This document shows, one piece after another, positions 16,210-25,150 of a DNA stretch of 64,000 nt. Position 1 is the first letter of the stretch, and each line of letters opens with the position of its first letter. A program made the position numbers and the translations under genes. Source of the DNA: an uncultured Oscillospiraceae bacterium (GTDB lineage: Bacteria; Bacillota; Clostridia; Oscillospirales; Acutalibacteraceae); contig UQRL01000003.1 of the NCBI GenBank assembly GCA_900543555.1, positions 1 through 64,000 of the forward strand, in the 5' to 3' direction. A model generated the notes under the pieces. It saw nothing but the letters and a program-made list of their open reading frames with translations, was not told the DNA's origin and made no database searches.

Positions 16210-17851
16210 ATATGTTTTTGGAATTGATTTGGGAACCACCTATTCCTGCATTGCCTATGTGGATGAAACCGGCCGGGCCACGGTTATCAACAACCAAGAG
16301 GGCACCAACACTACCCCCTCGGTGGTGAATTTTGCAAGCCCTACCCAGGTGGTGGTGGGCCAAGTTGCCAAGGAGAACGCTGTCATCGACCCCCAGAACA
16401 CGGTCTCTCTGGTCAAAACCCTGATGGGAAAAAGCAATTTTGCCATCAGCTACAATGGGGAGGACGTCAGTCCTGAGGAGGCCTCCTCTTATATTCTCCG
16501 CAAGCTTGCGGAGGATGCCTCTAAGCTGATTGACGCCGAGGTGAAGGACGTGGTCATCACCTGCCCGGCCTACTTCGGCACGGCTGAACGAACCGCCACC
16601 AAAAACGCTGGCGAGATTGCCGGCTTGAATGTTATCGAGATCATCAGCGAGCCCACCGCCGCGGCCCTCTATTACGGCTGTGCCAAGGAGCAGGGCGAGA
16701 AGACCGTGCTGGTGTATGACCTGGGCGGCGGCACCTTCGATGTGACGGTTATGCACGTCAGTCCCGGCAAGATCGAAATGGTTTGCTCCGACGGCAACCA
16801 CGAGCTGGGCGGCAAAAACTGGGATGACGCCGTGATGCAGTACCTTGCCTCTGAGTTCTGCTCGGAAACAGGTTTTGACGGGGACTTTGACGAGTACGCC
16901 CAGCAGGACCTGCGGCTGAAGGCTGAAAAGGCCAAGCAGCAACTGAGCACCCGGGAGAAGGTGCCGGTGATGATGGACGCCGCCGGCCTGCGGGCCCGTG
17001 TGGAGATCACCCGGCAGACTTTTGATGAAATTACGGAGGCCCTTCTCAATGAGTCCATTGAGAAAACCGATGCGGCCATTGCTTTGGCAGCCGAGAGGGG
17101 CTACACCATTGACGAGATTCTGCTGGTGGGAGGCTCTACCCGCATGCCCCAGGTGACCAAGATTTTGACGGAGAAATACGGCATGGAGCCCAAAATTTTG
17201 GAACCGGATGAGGCTGTGGCCAAGGGCGCCGCCATCTACGCTCTGGGAGCCTACGAGGTGAAGGTGGAGCAGTGGAAAGAGATGATTGAGTCCGGGCAAG
17301 CGGACATGACTGACACGAAAACCCGGGAGGAGGCCGAGAAATACAGTGAGCCTGCCGCTGTCACTACCAACGAAATTCCCGGCCTTCGGGGCCATCGGAT
17401 GGACGAGGTGGTCACTGTGGTCACTTCCAAGAGCTACGCCCTCCAGGTGGTTCGCAATGGCGAGGACAAGTGCTGTAACATGATTATCAAGGATGTACTG
17501 ATGCCCGGCGGCGCTCTCAGCGTAACCCGGCAGTTCGGCACGGTGGATGCCAACCAGGAGACTGCGGAACTGGTGGTGTTTGAGAACGATTTCCACGACG
17601 AGTATTTCGATGTGGACACCGATTTCATTTTGGGCAACGCCACCCTGGATCTGCCCGGCAACCTGCCTGCAGGCGCGCCAATTGAAGTGACCTTTACCTT
17701 GAATAAAGAGGGAATTTTGGAGGTGACGGGAAGGGATTTGACCACAAACCGTGAGATCCACGCCACCATGCAGGCAACCGCCGGCACCATTATGTCCTCG
17801 GAGGAGGTTGCCGCGGCTAAGGCCAAGTCAAAGGGCATTGCTGTGGAATAA
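16202..17851 (+). CDS. DnaK-like Hsp70 without the helical lid
   Basis: A 549-residue Hsp70. The ATPase domain (residues 1 to about 370) shows the phosphate-1 motif FGIDLGTTYSCIAYV, phosphate-2 VLVYDLGGGTFDVTV and adenosine motif EILLVGGSTRMPQV. The substrate-binding beta domain follows (about 395-525), with phrases such as LPGNLPAGAPIEVTFTLNKEGILEVTG. Housekeeping DnaK has about 610-640 residues. Here the alpha-helical lid and C-terminal tail are missing, so clients would be held loosely or by partner proteins. It lies between the GrpE-like gene and a second, fused Hsp70. Confidence 0.92.
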   Translation: MAKYVFGIDLGTTYSCIAYVDETGRATVINNQEGTNTTPSVVNFASPTQVVVGQVAKENAVIDPQNTVSLVKTLMGKSNFAISYNGEDVSPEEASSYILRKLAEDASKLIDAEVKDVVITCPAYFGTAERTATKNAGEIAGLNVIEIISEPTAAALYYGCAKEQGEKTVLVYDLGGGTFDVTVMHVSPGKIEMVCSDGNHELGGKNWDDAVMQYLASEFCSETGFDGDFDEYAQQDLRLKAEKAKQQLSTREKVPVMMDAAGLRARVEITRQTFDEITEALLNESIEKTDAAIALAAERGYTIDEILLVGGSTRMPQVTKILTEKYGMEPKILEPDEAVAKGAAIYALGAYEVKVEQWKEMIESGQADMTDTKTREEAEKYSEPAAVTTNEIPGLRGHRMDEVVTVVTSKSYALQVVRNGEDKCCNMIIKDVLMPGGALSVTRQFGTVDANQETAELVVFENDFHDEYFDVDTDFILGNATLDLPGNLPAGAPIEVTFTLNKEGILEVTGRDLTTNREIHATMQATAGTIMSSEEVAAAKAKSKGIAVE

Positions 17852-17867
17852 GCTTTCGGAAAGGACC

Positions 17868-17908
17868 GTTTGCCTGTCATAAGCGGAGAGCTTTTATGGC
17901 AGGCAAAC
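17868..17908 (+). promoter_or_regulatory. Strong intercistronic hairpin between the two Hsp70 genes
   Basis: A stem of about 15 base pairs (17868-17882 with 17894-17908, one G-U pair) fills most of the 84-base gap. No T-run follows, so it is more likely an mRNA processing or stability element than a terminator. Confidence 0.6.
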
Positions 17909-17935
17909 TTACTATGTATCGTAGGAGTGGCTGCT

Positions 17936-20038
17936 ATGGGGATTCGAGTGGGGATTGACTTAGGGACAACTTTCAGCGCGGTGGCCCGCATAGACCCGGG
18001 CACGGGGAAGCCGGTGGTCATTAAAAACAGCTTTGGCGCGGCGATCACCCCCTCTGTGCTGTGCTTCCGGCAAGATGGGAGCGTCCTGTTTGGCGAAGAC
18101 GCAAAGAACATGCAGGCGGTGGGGGACCCCAACGCCGTGGCTTTCTTTAAGCGCAGCATGGGAAAGGACATGTTCTCGGTGGATATTCTGGGAAAGAGCT
18201 ATGATGCCACGGATTTGTCCGCCATCCTGCTGCGGGAGCTGAAGGAGGAGGCGCAGCGCCAGACGGGAGAGACGATCGAAGGGGCGGTCATCACCGTGCC
18301 CGCCTATTTCACCCACAAGGAGCGCTCCGCCACCATCGAGGCGGGAAGGCGGGCCGGCCTGGAGGTAATTGCCATTATTAACGAGCCAACGGCAGCTGCC
18401 TTTGCCTATGGGCTGACAGAGCGGGCGGAAGAGCAGACTGTGCTGATCTACGATCTGGGCGGCGGTACGTTTGATGTGACTTTGGCGCGCATCAACCGGA
18501 AGGAGATCCGCATTCTGGGCAGCGACGGCAACCATGAACTGGGGGGCAAGGACTGGGATGACTGCATTGCCCGCTATCTGGCCGGCGAATTTTTAGAGAG
18601 CTATGGTGTGGATCTGACAGAGGATCCGGAGATGGTGGCTTCGCTGCTGGTGACGGCGGAGAGCGTGAAAAAGCAGCTTACCTCCCGGGATCAGGTCAAC
18701 GTCCCCATTGCGTACCAGGGAATCAGGGGAACTGTGGAGATCACCGAGGAGATTTTTGAATCTATCTCCCAATTCCTGTTGGGCACCACCAAGGACGTGA
18801 CCCAGCGGTTGCTGGAGTCGGTGGAGATGACTTGGGCCCAGGTGGATGGTGTCATCCTGGTAGGCGGCTCCACCCGCATGCGCATGATCCGGGATTACGT
18901 CACCGAAATGTGCGGGAAACCCCCGCTTGGCGGCGTCAATGTGGACGAGGCTGTGGCATTGGGCGCGGCGATCCGGGCGAACATCACGGAAAAAGGCGAG
19001 GCAGTGCCTGCCCTGGGCGGGCTGTTTGGCCGGAGAAAGGGCGGCGGCCTGCTGGTCCAGGGCGCCAAGGCCGTGTTGGATGTGACAGCCCATTCCTTGG
19101 GCATGATCTCCATTAGCCCCGACGGGGAGGAGTATATCAACAGCGTCATCATTCGCAAAAACACCCAAATCCCCGCTGCCAACACCAAGCCCTTCTACCT
19201 GCGCACACGATCCAAAGGAAATGAGCTGGAGGTCTATGTGCTCCAGGGAGAGTTCCGCCGCCCCCTGGACAACACCATTCTCCACAAGTATGTCATCTCT
19301 AAAATCCAGCGCACAGACCCGCCCAACTCTGTCATCGAGGTGACCTACCAGTACACGGCGGACGGAGTGGTGCAGGTTTCTGCGCGGCAGAAGGAAACGG
19401 GAAAAACGCTTCCCGTCAAGGTGGAGCCCGTCCCGGAGGATATGAGCTGGACCGACCTCTCCCCCCGGGAGCACCAAGGCGGGGGAAAGGCGCCGGCGGT
19501 GGATGTGGTGTTGGCGATTGACCTCTCTGGCAGCATGTGCGGCGACCCCACCCGCAAGGCCATTGCGGCCATGCAGGATTTTGTGGATCAGATGGATGAG
19601 GACACCGCACGCATTGGGATTGTCGCCTTTGCCGACCAAGTGCGGGAGGTGCTTCCCCTGACCGGGGATTTCGGCAGGGTGAGGCAGGTTATTTCCGGCC
19701 TGGCGGAGGTGGATGTGGGCGTGTGCAACGAGGCGCAGCCCTTTACCGCCGCTTACGGCATGCTGCGGAAAAGGGAAAGCGACGTGCGGTATATTGTGGT
19801 GCTTACAGATGGCTGCTGGAGCAACACTTCTTATGCGGTGGATGCTGCGGAAAGGTGCCATCGCTCCGAAATGGAAGTGATGGCGCTGGGCTTTGGAAGC
19901 GCGGATTATGATTTTCTAAAGAAGATTGCCTCAACAGACGATTTTGCCGCGCTGACGGATCTTTCTCAGCTGGGCAGCACCTTCTCTAAGATCGCCCAAG
20001 CCATTGGAGAGGGCTCGGCCGGGCTCAGCGTGCTGTAA
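17936..20038 (+). CDS. Hsp70 fused to a C-terminal von Willebrand A domain
   Basis: A 700-residue protein. Residues 1-385 are an Hsp70 ATPase domain (VGIDLGTTFSAVARI, LIYDLGGGTFDVTL, GVILVGGSTRMRMI). Residues 390-505 are the substrate-binding beta domain. The helical lid is replaced by a von Willebrand A domain (about 518-690) with the metal-ion site start VVLAIDLSGSM and the later Asp in VVLTDGCW. Such domains bind protein partners through Mg2+. The fusion suggests an Hsp70 that is tethered to, or reads, a specific partner. The ATG at 17936 has TAGGAG upstream; a TTG at 17870 lies inside the hairpin and is less likely. Confidence 0.9.
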   Translation: MGIRVGIDLGTTFSAVARIDPGTGKPVVIKNSFGAAITPSVLCFRQDGSVLFGEDAKNMQAVGDPNAVAFFKRSMGKDMFSVDILGKSYDATDLSAILLRELKEEAQRQTGETIEGAVITVPAYFTHKERSATIEAGRRAGLEVIAIINEPTAAAFAYGLTERAEEQTVLIYDLGGGTFDVTLARINRKEIRILGSDGNHELGGKDWDDCIARYLAGEFLESYGVDLTEDPEMVASLLVTAESVKKQLTSRDQVNVPIAYQGIRGTVEITEEIFESISQFLLGTTKDVTQRLLESVEMTWAQVDGVILVGGSTRMRMIRDYVTEMCGKPPLGGVNVDEAVALGAAIRANITEKGEAVPALGGLFGRRKGGGLLVQGAKAVLDVTAHSLGMISISPDGEEYINSVIIRKNTQIPAANTKPFYLRTRSKGNELEVYVLQGEFRRPLDNTILHKYVISKIQRTDPPNSVIEVTYQYTADGVVQVSARQKETGKTLPVKVEPVPEDMSWTDLSPREHQGGGKAPAVDVVLAIDLSGSMCGDPTRKAIAAMQDFVDQMDEDTARIGIVAFADQVREVLPLTGDFGRVRQVISGLAEVDVGVCNEAQPFTAAYGMLRKRESDVRYIVVLTDGCWSNTSYAVDAAERCHRSEMEVMALGFGSADYDFLKKIASTDDFAALTDLSQLGSTFSKIAQAIGEGSAGLSVL

Positions 20039-20075
20039 GGTTTTGCGATTTTCTCAAAGAACAGGAAGGGTTTCT

Positions 20076-23000
20076 ATGGCTGAAAACTGGTATATCGTTC
20101 TGGAGCTGAGCTTTGACCCTCCAGTGGAGGATGAACAGAAGATCGAGGAAAGGCTGATAGAGCGCTCTAAGTTCTGGTCGGCCCATTTCAACGATTTTAA
20201 AATAGGGGCCCAGTGCCGGGCCTGGAACCAGGCGATTTCCCAGATCCGCAAGGATATGATCGGCCCAGCCAATATCCGGAAGCAGTTGGCCGCCGAAGCC
20301 TGTGACATTGTGTATGGCCCGGTGGACAAGCTGCTTAAGACGATTGGGCGCAAGGGATATATTACCCCCACAGAAGTGGATAAGCTCTCAAAAAATAAAA
20401 AACTCTCTCCCGATGTGGTAAAGGGCCGAGCCGCCAAACTGGGGATCCGGCTGGAAGCGGCTGCGGCCGGCAAGGACTATCAGGCTGTTTATGACAAGTA
20501 TTACAAGACAAAGCCGCAAAAGGCGGCGGTTTTTGATGGGCTGCGGCAGATGCTTGAGACCTTCCACGCAGGGGATTTGTACCAGTTCCTCTACATGGGC
20601 ACCACGATCAAAGATGCCAACCGCCTCCCCTATGATAAGCTGAAGCAGCGTGCTATTGAGAAGAAAGGGGAGTTTAAAAAGCACGACAGCGTCAGCGGCA
20701 CGGGCTCTAAGCTGTGTGGCCAGTGCGAGCTGACCTTTGCCGATGAAACCAGCAAGGAGACCTATGACAGATACTTGGAATATACCCAGCGCAAGGCGAT
20801 TCTCGACCAGGCCAAAAGCGTAGCGGATATCTCCGGTGAGCTTGCCCAGGAGCAGTGCAGGGATTATGTGGGCCAGCTGACCCAAATCTTCCGGGACAGG
20901 GTTCAGGCGGAGGAACTGTTTGTGGCTTTCTGCAAGGTGGAAAAACTTGTTTTCTCCCTGACGGAGGCCAGTTCCGGAAAGAGCGGGAATATCAAGGTGT
21001 GCCGGTGCGGCTGCATCAACGATGTTTCCGATGGGAGGAAGGTTTGCAGCAGCTGCGGATTGGAGCTGGTGATCAAATGCCCCAAGTGCGGCGCCGAAAA
21101 CGATGCCAGCATCAACGTGTGCAAATGCGGGTTCCGCTTTGAAAATCTGGACAAGGCCATGGCCCTGTGCGAACAGGCTGAGTATGCCATGCGGACGCTG
21201 GATTTTCCCGTGGCAAGGGCCCACCTCTCCGACGCTCACCGGTATTGGCCGGGCAACAGCCGCATTCAGGCCCTGCAAGGCCAGCTGGCAGAATATGAGA
21301 AGCGGGTGGGCGGCGAGGTGGCCAAGCTGCGCAGCGCCATGAAGGACCGCCGCTATTGGGAAGCCCAGCGGCAGTACGCCGCCCTTCAAAAGCTTTTCCC
21401 TGGATACCAGGACGCCGGGATGGAGGAGGAGATTGCCCAGGCCGTGGAAAAGGCCCAGCTCCTGCTTCAAAAGGCCAAAGCCGCCAAGCTGGAGCTGGAT
21501 ATCTTGGAGCTTTGCGCCCAGGCATATGAGATGTGCGTGGATTTGCCCGGTGTGCGGGAACTGATGCCGCCGCCAGCCCCTGCCACAGGCTTTGCCGTGC
21601 GGACAGACCCACGGGCAAGGGTCAATATCATTTCTTGGGTGGGCGGCAGCGACAGGTCTGTCAAATATACTGTTGTCCGCAGCGAAAGTGGCTGGGTGCA
21701 GCACCTGGCCGACGGCGAGGTGATCTTCCGGGGCAGCGGGGATTCCTATTCGGACAAGGACATTCTGCCCGGCGTTTCCTACTATTACAACGTGTTTGCC
21801 GAACGTGCGGGGCTTTTTTCCCAGGGCGCTAAGGGGGACTTCCAGCCGGCTGTCAACCTGTTTGAGGTGAAGAATGTCACCGCGGCGGCTGCGGACGGCA
21901 CACTGCAGCTCAATTGGGACCTTCTTCCGAAAGGGGCGACTGCCGAAATCAGCCAAATCTCCCCACCTGGCAAAGCATTTTTAGCCGCCTCTCAGGCAGG
22001 CGGCTACCTGGTGTCCGGCCTGCAAAACGGCACGGTCTATCAGTTCCATGTGCGGCTGGCTTATGGGGTAAATGGAAAGAAGTGCGTGACCCCCGGGGTG
22101 GTTGTTTCCGGGGTGCCGGACCGTCCGCCCCAGCCGGTGGATTCCCTCCGGGTGAAGCCCTCTCAGGACGGGAATTTTGAAGCCTACTGGTATCAGGAGG
22201 AAGGAATGGAGGTGCGCCTGTACTGTGCCGCTCAAAAGCCGTCCTATGAGCTGGGGGACGTGGTCTCCTTAGAAGCCCTGGAACGGGAAATGCAGCCTCT
22301 GCAGCTGCTTCCCCTTTCCCGCCCGTCCCAGCAGAAGCTGAAGGCCGGGGAGCGGGGCGCCTGTTTCCGCCACCAGGGCGGCGGGCTGCTGTATCTTGTG
22401 GCGGTAGTGCTCATGTCCGGTTCGGCGGTGTTCGGCTCCCTGGCCCGGGCAAGCCTGGGGGAGACGGTGACCGTACGGGAAGCGCGGCCCATCAATGGGA
22501 AGATCCATATTTTTATCGACCCTCCCAAAGATGCCAGTGGGTTTGTGGTGCTCTACCGGTTCGACCAATTTCCCACTGATATCAGCGATGTAAAGACAGT
22601 GCGCAAGTATATCCCCATAAAGCAGTATCAGCTCACCAGCTCCCTGGTGTTGGATACGATGGACGAAAGAAAGTACTACCTCTCTGTTTTCGCCGAATTT
22701 AAGCGGGATGGGGAAAAGGATTACTCTTTTGGGGCCGATTACCTCTTTGACAACAGCCCCCGCACAAGCATTACCTATTCTATTGCCGTAAGCAGAAAAA
22801 TCTTCGGAGGCAGCAGTGTGCAGCTGGAGTTTACCGCAGGGGGGCGGGAGTTTGACCTGCCGGACATCGACGTGATGTATGCTGTGGGGAACGCCCCCAT
22901 GTTCAAGGCTTCCGCCCAGCTGTTCCATGCCATCCCCTCACAGCATGTCAACGACTCCCTGCGGGTTCAGGTCCCCTTTCCCAAGGGCCTTTCCCGGGAC

Positions 23001-23090
23001 ACCTATATTAAGGCGTTTTTTAGGGACGAGGCCGAAACAAACCGGGGGCAGCTTCAAATCAAGCTGGGCTCCAGCTATAAAATCAGTTAG
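20076..23090 (+). CDS. 1004-residue zinc-ribbon, repeat and Fn3-like protein with J-like N-terminus
   Basis: The N-terminus (WYIVLELSFDPPVEDEQKIEERL...FWSAHFNDF) has the length and helix pattern of a J-domain but no His-Pro-Asp. Residues about 305-350 form two zinc ribbons (VCRCGCINDVSDGRKVCSSCG, KCPKCGAENDASINVCKCG). Helical TPR-like repeats follow (355-490), then several beta-sandwich segments of fibronectin III type (YYYNVFAERAGLFS, NGTVYQFHVRLAYGVNG). It sits directly after the Hsp70-vWA gene (37-base gap) and may be its co-chaperone or scaffold. Domain borders are approximate. I know no characterised homolog. Confidence 0.75.
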   Translation: MAENWYIVLELSFDPPVEDEQKIEERLIERSKFWSAHFNDFKIGAQCRAWNQAISQIRKDMIGPANIRKQLAAEACDIVYGPVDKLLKTIGRKGYITPTEVDKLSKNKKLSPDVVKGRAAKLGIRLEAAAAGKDYQAVYDKYYKTKPQKAAVFDGLRQMLETFHAGDLYQFLYMGTTIKDANRLPYDKLKQRAIEKKGEFKKHDSVSGTGSKLCGQCELTFADETSKETYDRYLEYTQRKAILDQAKSVADISGELAQEQCRDYVGQLTQIFRDRVQAEELFVAFCKVEKLVFSLTEASSGKSGNIKVCRCGCINDVSDGRKVCSSCGLELVIKCPKCGAENDASINVCKCGFRFENLDKAMALCEQAEYAMRTLDFPVARAHLSDAHRYWPGNSRIQALQGQLAEYEKRVGGEVAKLRSAMKDRRYWEAQRQYAALQKLFPGYQDAGMEEEIAQAVEKAQLLLQKAKAAKLELDILELCAQAYEMCVDLPGVRELMPPPAPATGFAVRTDPRARVNIISWVGGSDRSVKYTVVRSESGWVQHLADGEVIFRGSGDSYSDKDILPGVSYYYNVFAERAGLFSQGAKGDFQPAVNLFEVKNVTAAAADGTLQLNWDLLPKGATAEISQISPPGKAFLAASQAGGYLVSGLQNGTVYQFHVRLAYGVNGKKCVTPGVVVSGVPDRPPQPVDSLRVKPSQDGNFEAYWYQEEGMEVRLYCAAQKPSYELGDVVSLEALEREMQPLQLLPLSRPSQQKLKAGERGACFRHQGGGLLYLVAVVLMSGSAVFGSLARASLGETVTVREARPINGKIHIFIDPPKDASGFVVLYRFDQFPTDISDVKTVRKYIPIKQYQLTSSLVLDTMDERKYYLSVFAEFKRDGEKDYSFGADYLFDNSPRTSITYSIAVSRKIFGGSSVQLEFTAGGREFDLPDIDVMYAVGNAPMFKASAQLFHAIPSQHVNDSLRVQVPFPKGLSRDTYIKAFFRDEAETNRGQLQIKLGSSYKIS

Positions 23091-23101
23091 GAGGATCACC
23101 T

Positions 23102-24313
23102 ATGGGATTTATGAAATCCACCTTTATCTGTCCCTATTGTTTTGAAAAGCACAAGCTCAGCGAGGTGCAGTTCCGCTGCATCAACCGCCGCTGCAACGAT
23201 GTGGACGACGTGGAAATGACCCGCTATGAGAATGGCAATCTGAAAATGCCCAAGCGGGGCAAGCCGGTGTTCTCTCCGCCAAACGGATACAACGGAACGC
23301 CTTCGGCAAAGTGCCCCCAGTGCGGGACAGTTACCTACAAGCGGGTGTGCCCTTCCTGCCACAACGAGCTGCCGGAAAGCACCCTGACCGGGAAGGACAT
23401 GATTATCTCGGTGGTGGGGTCCCGCGCCACGGGAAAGAGCCATTTTGTCGGCGTTATCATCAAGGAGCTGCGCGACCGCATCGCAGTTAGCTTTGGGGGC
23501 TCTCTGGAGGGTTTTGCAGACAGCTACCAAAGGTGGCAGACCAACTTTGGCAGCAGCCTTTATGACAACAACGTAAAGCTGGGCCTGACCCAGAGCAGCG
23601 TGCAGAATGTGGACAATGGTGCCTACCGCCCACTGATCTTTAAACTGAAGTTAAAGCACAAGGGGCTTTTCAAGGAGGCCATCGAAAGCTTTACATTTGT
23701 GTTTTTCGATACGGCCGGCGAGGACTTGAACGATGAGGACACCATGAGCACGGTGAACAAGTATATCTGTAAATCGGCCGGCATTGTCTTTCTGCTGGAC
23801 CCCATGCAGATTCCGGCGGTGGTCTCTCAGCTGGATGAATCCACGGTGCGAAGGGCGGCTGCCATCGACTGGCACCAGGCGGCCAAGGCCGATGATATTA
23901 TGACCCGTGTTTCCAACCTGATCCGCCATGACCGCAGCCTGCCTGAGACCGCGAAGATTGACATTCCCGTAGCGGCGGTGTTCTCAAAATTCGACGCGAT
24001 CCAGGCCCTTGTCCCCCAGGACTGCACCGTGCACAGCCCCAGCCCCCATTGCGCGGAAAAGCGGTTCAATATGGCGGACTGGCACAATGTCAACGCAGAA
24101 ATCCAGGCCCTGCTCCACGAGTGGGACGCAGATGCCTTTATCTCCCAGCTGGAAACGAACTACAGCGATTTTTCATACTTTGCGGTTTCCGCCTTAGGGC
24201 TGCACAATAATCCGGAGGAGAAATCCGGAAAGATCCAGCGGCCCCGCCCCCACCGAATTGAAGACCCGTTTTTGTGGATCTTAAAGGAGAATGGGGTCAT
24301 TAAGGCCAAGTAA
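23102..24313 (+). CDS. Soluble zinc-ribbon TRAFAC-type GTPase
   Basis: A 403-residue protein with no membrane helix. Zinc-binding Cys pairs are at C10/C13 and C26/C31 and at C71/C74 and C83/C86. The P-loop GSRATGKS is at 106-113, the DxxG-type motif FFDTAGED at about 200-207, and SKFD as specificity motif. Its Cys-ribbon-then-GTPase plan matches the two membrane GTPases of the cluster but lacks their anchors, so the cluster encodes one soluble and two membrane-bound switches. The family I recall as double GTPase (DO-GTPase) is the likely match, to be tested by profile search. AGGAGG lies eight bases before the ATG. Confidence 0.8.
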   Translation: MGFMKSTFICPYCFEKHKLSEVQFRCINRRCNDVDDVEMTRYENGNLKMPKRGKPVFSPPNGYNGTPSAKCPQCGTVTYKRVCPSCHNELPESTLTGKDMIISVVGSRATGKSHFVGVIIKELRDRIAVSFGGSLEGFADSYQRWQTNFGSSLYDNNVKLGLTQSSVQNVDNGAYRPLIFKLKLKHKGLFKEAIESFTFVFFDTAGEDLNDEDTMSTVNKYICKSAGIVFLLDPMQIPAVVSQLDESTVRRAAAIDWHQAAKADDIMTRVSNLIRHDRSLPETAKIDIPVAAVFSKFDAIQALVPQDCTVHSPSPHCAEKRFNMADWHNVNAEIQALLHEWDADAFISQLETNYSDFSYFAVSALGLHNNPEEKSGKIQRPRPHRIEDPFLWILKENGVIKAK

Positions 24314-24327
24314 TACTGCTAGGACCT

Positions 24328-24614
24328 CACACATAAGCCCGTCGGAAAAGGGAGGAATTTCTTTATGAAACAGTACAAAGCAGTTGCAGGACCGAAAAAT
24401 GTCAATGTTGGCAAGGGTGATACCCAGAGCGCGTTCAATCTGTTCGCAGACATTATCAACCGGGAGGCCGCCGGCGGCTGGGCCTACCATTCCATGGAGA
24501 CGATTACCGTTACGGAAAAGCCCGGCTGCTTGCAACAGGCTATCCCCGTGAATTACTACATGCTCATTTTTGAAAAGGACATCTAAAAACACCGTCTGAC
24601 TGGGCTTATGTGTG
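24328..24614 (+). repeat. Long-range perfect inverted repeat flanking the DUF4177-like gene
   Basis: CACACATAAGCCC at 24328-24340 is the exact reverse complement of 24602-24614; G-U pairing extends it by two pairs. The right arm runs into a T-rich stretch (24617-24627). The arms would enclose the whole 73-codon gene in one RNA loop. Confidence 0.9.
24365..24586 (+). CDS. DUF4177-like small protein
   Basis: A 73-residue protein with the sequence order of DUF4177 and related small alpha-beta folds: a first strand MKQYKAVAGPKNV, a helix AFNLFADIINREAA, then GWAYHSMETITVTEK and a hydrophobic last strand PVNYYMLIFEKDI. Function is unknown in the family. It lies inside the chaperone-GTPase operon and is bracketed by a 13-base inverted repeat, which suggests separate control of its expression level. 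The start at 24365 has GGGAGGAAT upstream. Confidence 0.75.
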   Translation: MKQYKAVAGPKNVNVGKGDTQSAFNLFADIINREAAGGWAYHSMETITVTEKPGCLQQAIPVNYYMLIFEKDI

Positions 24615-24644
24615 GGTTTCTTTTTTTGAAGGAGGATTTGTTTT

Positions 24645-25118
24645 TTGAAAGCCATTGAGTTTGGAGAGGAGCGTTTGACCGATATAGAAGGGATTGCCCG
24701 AGAGCTGTGGCAGGATGAGCGGGATCCCCGCAGCAGCGCCTATGTCCGCGTCTTAGAGCGGCCCCCGGTTCACTGGGGAAGGGTTTGTGCTTGGACAGTT
24801 CTGCCCTTTGTTTTTACAGCGGCCCTGCTGGGCCTGGCCTACAGCCTGGGGCTTTCTGAGAAAGCCTGCCTGGTTTTGGGGGCGGTTCTGCTGGCTTTGT
24901 ATGGCTTGGCCTGCCTAAAACGGGGGATCATCGGGGCAATCCGCATTTACCAGCGCTATGCCCCTGCTTGCCTTCGAAACAAGTGCCGGTTCGAGCCCTC
25001 CTGCTCTCAATATATGATTCTCTCCCTGGAAAAATATGGCCTGATAAGAGGCCTGCGAAAGGGAGTGGACCGCCTGCGTCGGTGCAATGTCCACGGAGGC
25101 GGATTTGACGATCCCTGA
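24645..25118 (+). CDS. Membrane protein fused to a YidD domain
   Basis: A 157-residue protein. Two membrane helices lie at about residues 43-60 and 67-90. The C-terminal 60 residues carry the YidD signature (NKCRFEPSCSQYMILSLEKYG, with Cys-rich start and a later CN-HGG-DDP end). YidD normally has about 70-90 residues, sits between rnpA and yidC and helps membrane-protein insertion. Here it is extended by its own membrane anchor and lies far from that locus. It may help insert the cluster's membrane proteins. The TTG at 24645 has AAGGAGGA eight bases upstream. Confidence 0.83.
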   Translation: MKAIEFGEERLTDIEGIARELWQDERDPRSSAYVRVLERPPVHWGRVCAWTVLPFVFTAALLGLAYSLGLSEKACLVLGAVLLALYGLACLKRGIIGAIRIYQRYAPACLRNKCRFEPSCSQYMILSLEKYGLIRGLRKGVDRLRRCNVHGGGFDDP

Positions 25119-25150
25119 CCCTATATCAAAACCGGAATGGGGGAAATGCG

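Noticed and set aside
16043-17761. A 572-codon minus-strand frame opposite the first Hsp70
   Set aside because: The plus strand encodes an unmistakable Hsp70; long antisense frames opposite Hsp70 genes are a known artefact of their codon use.
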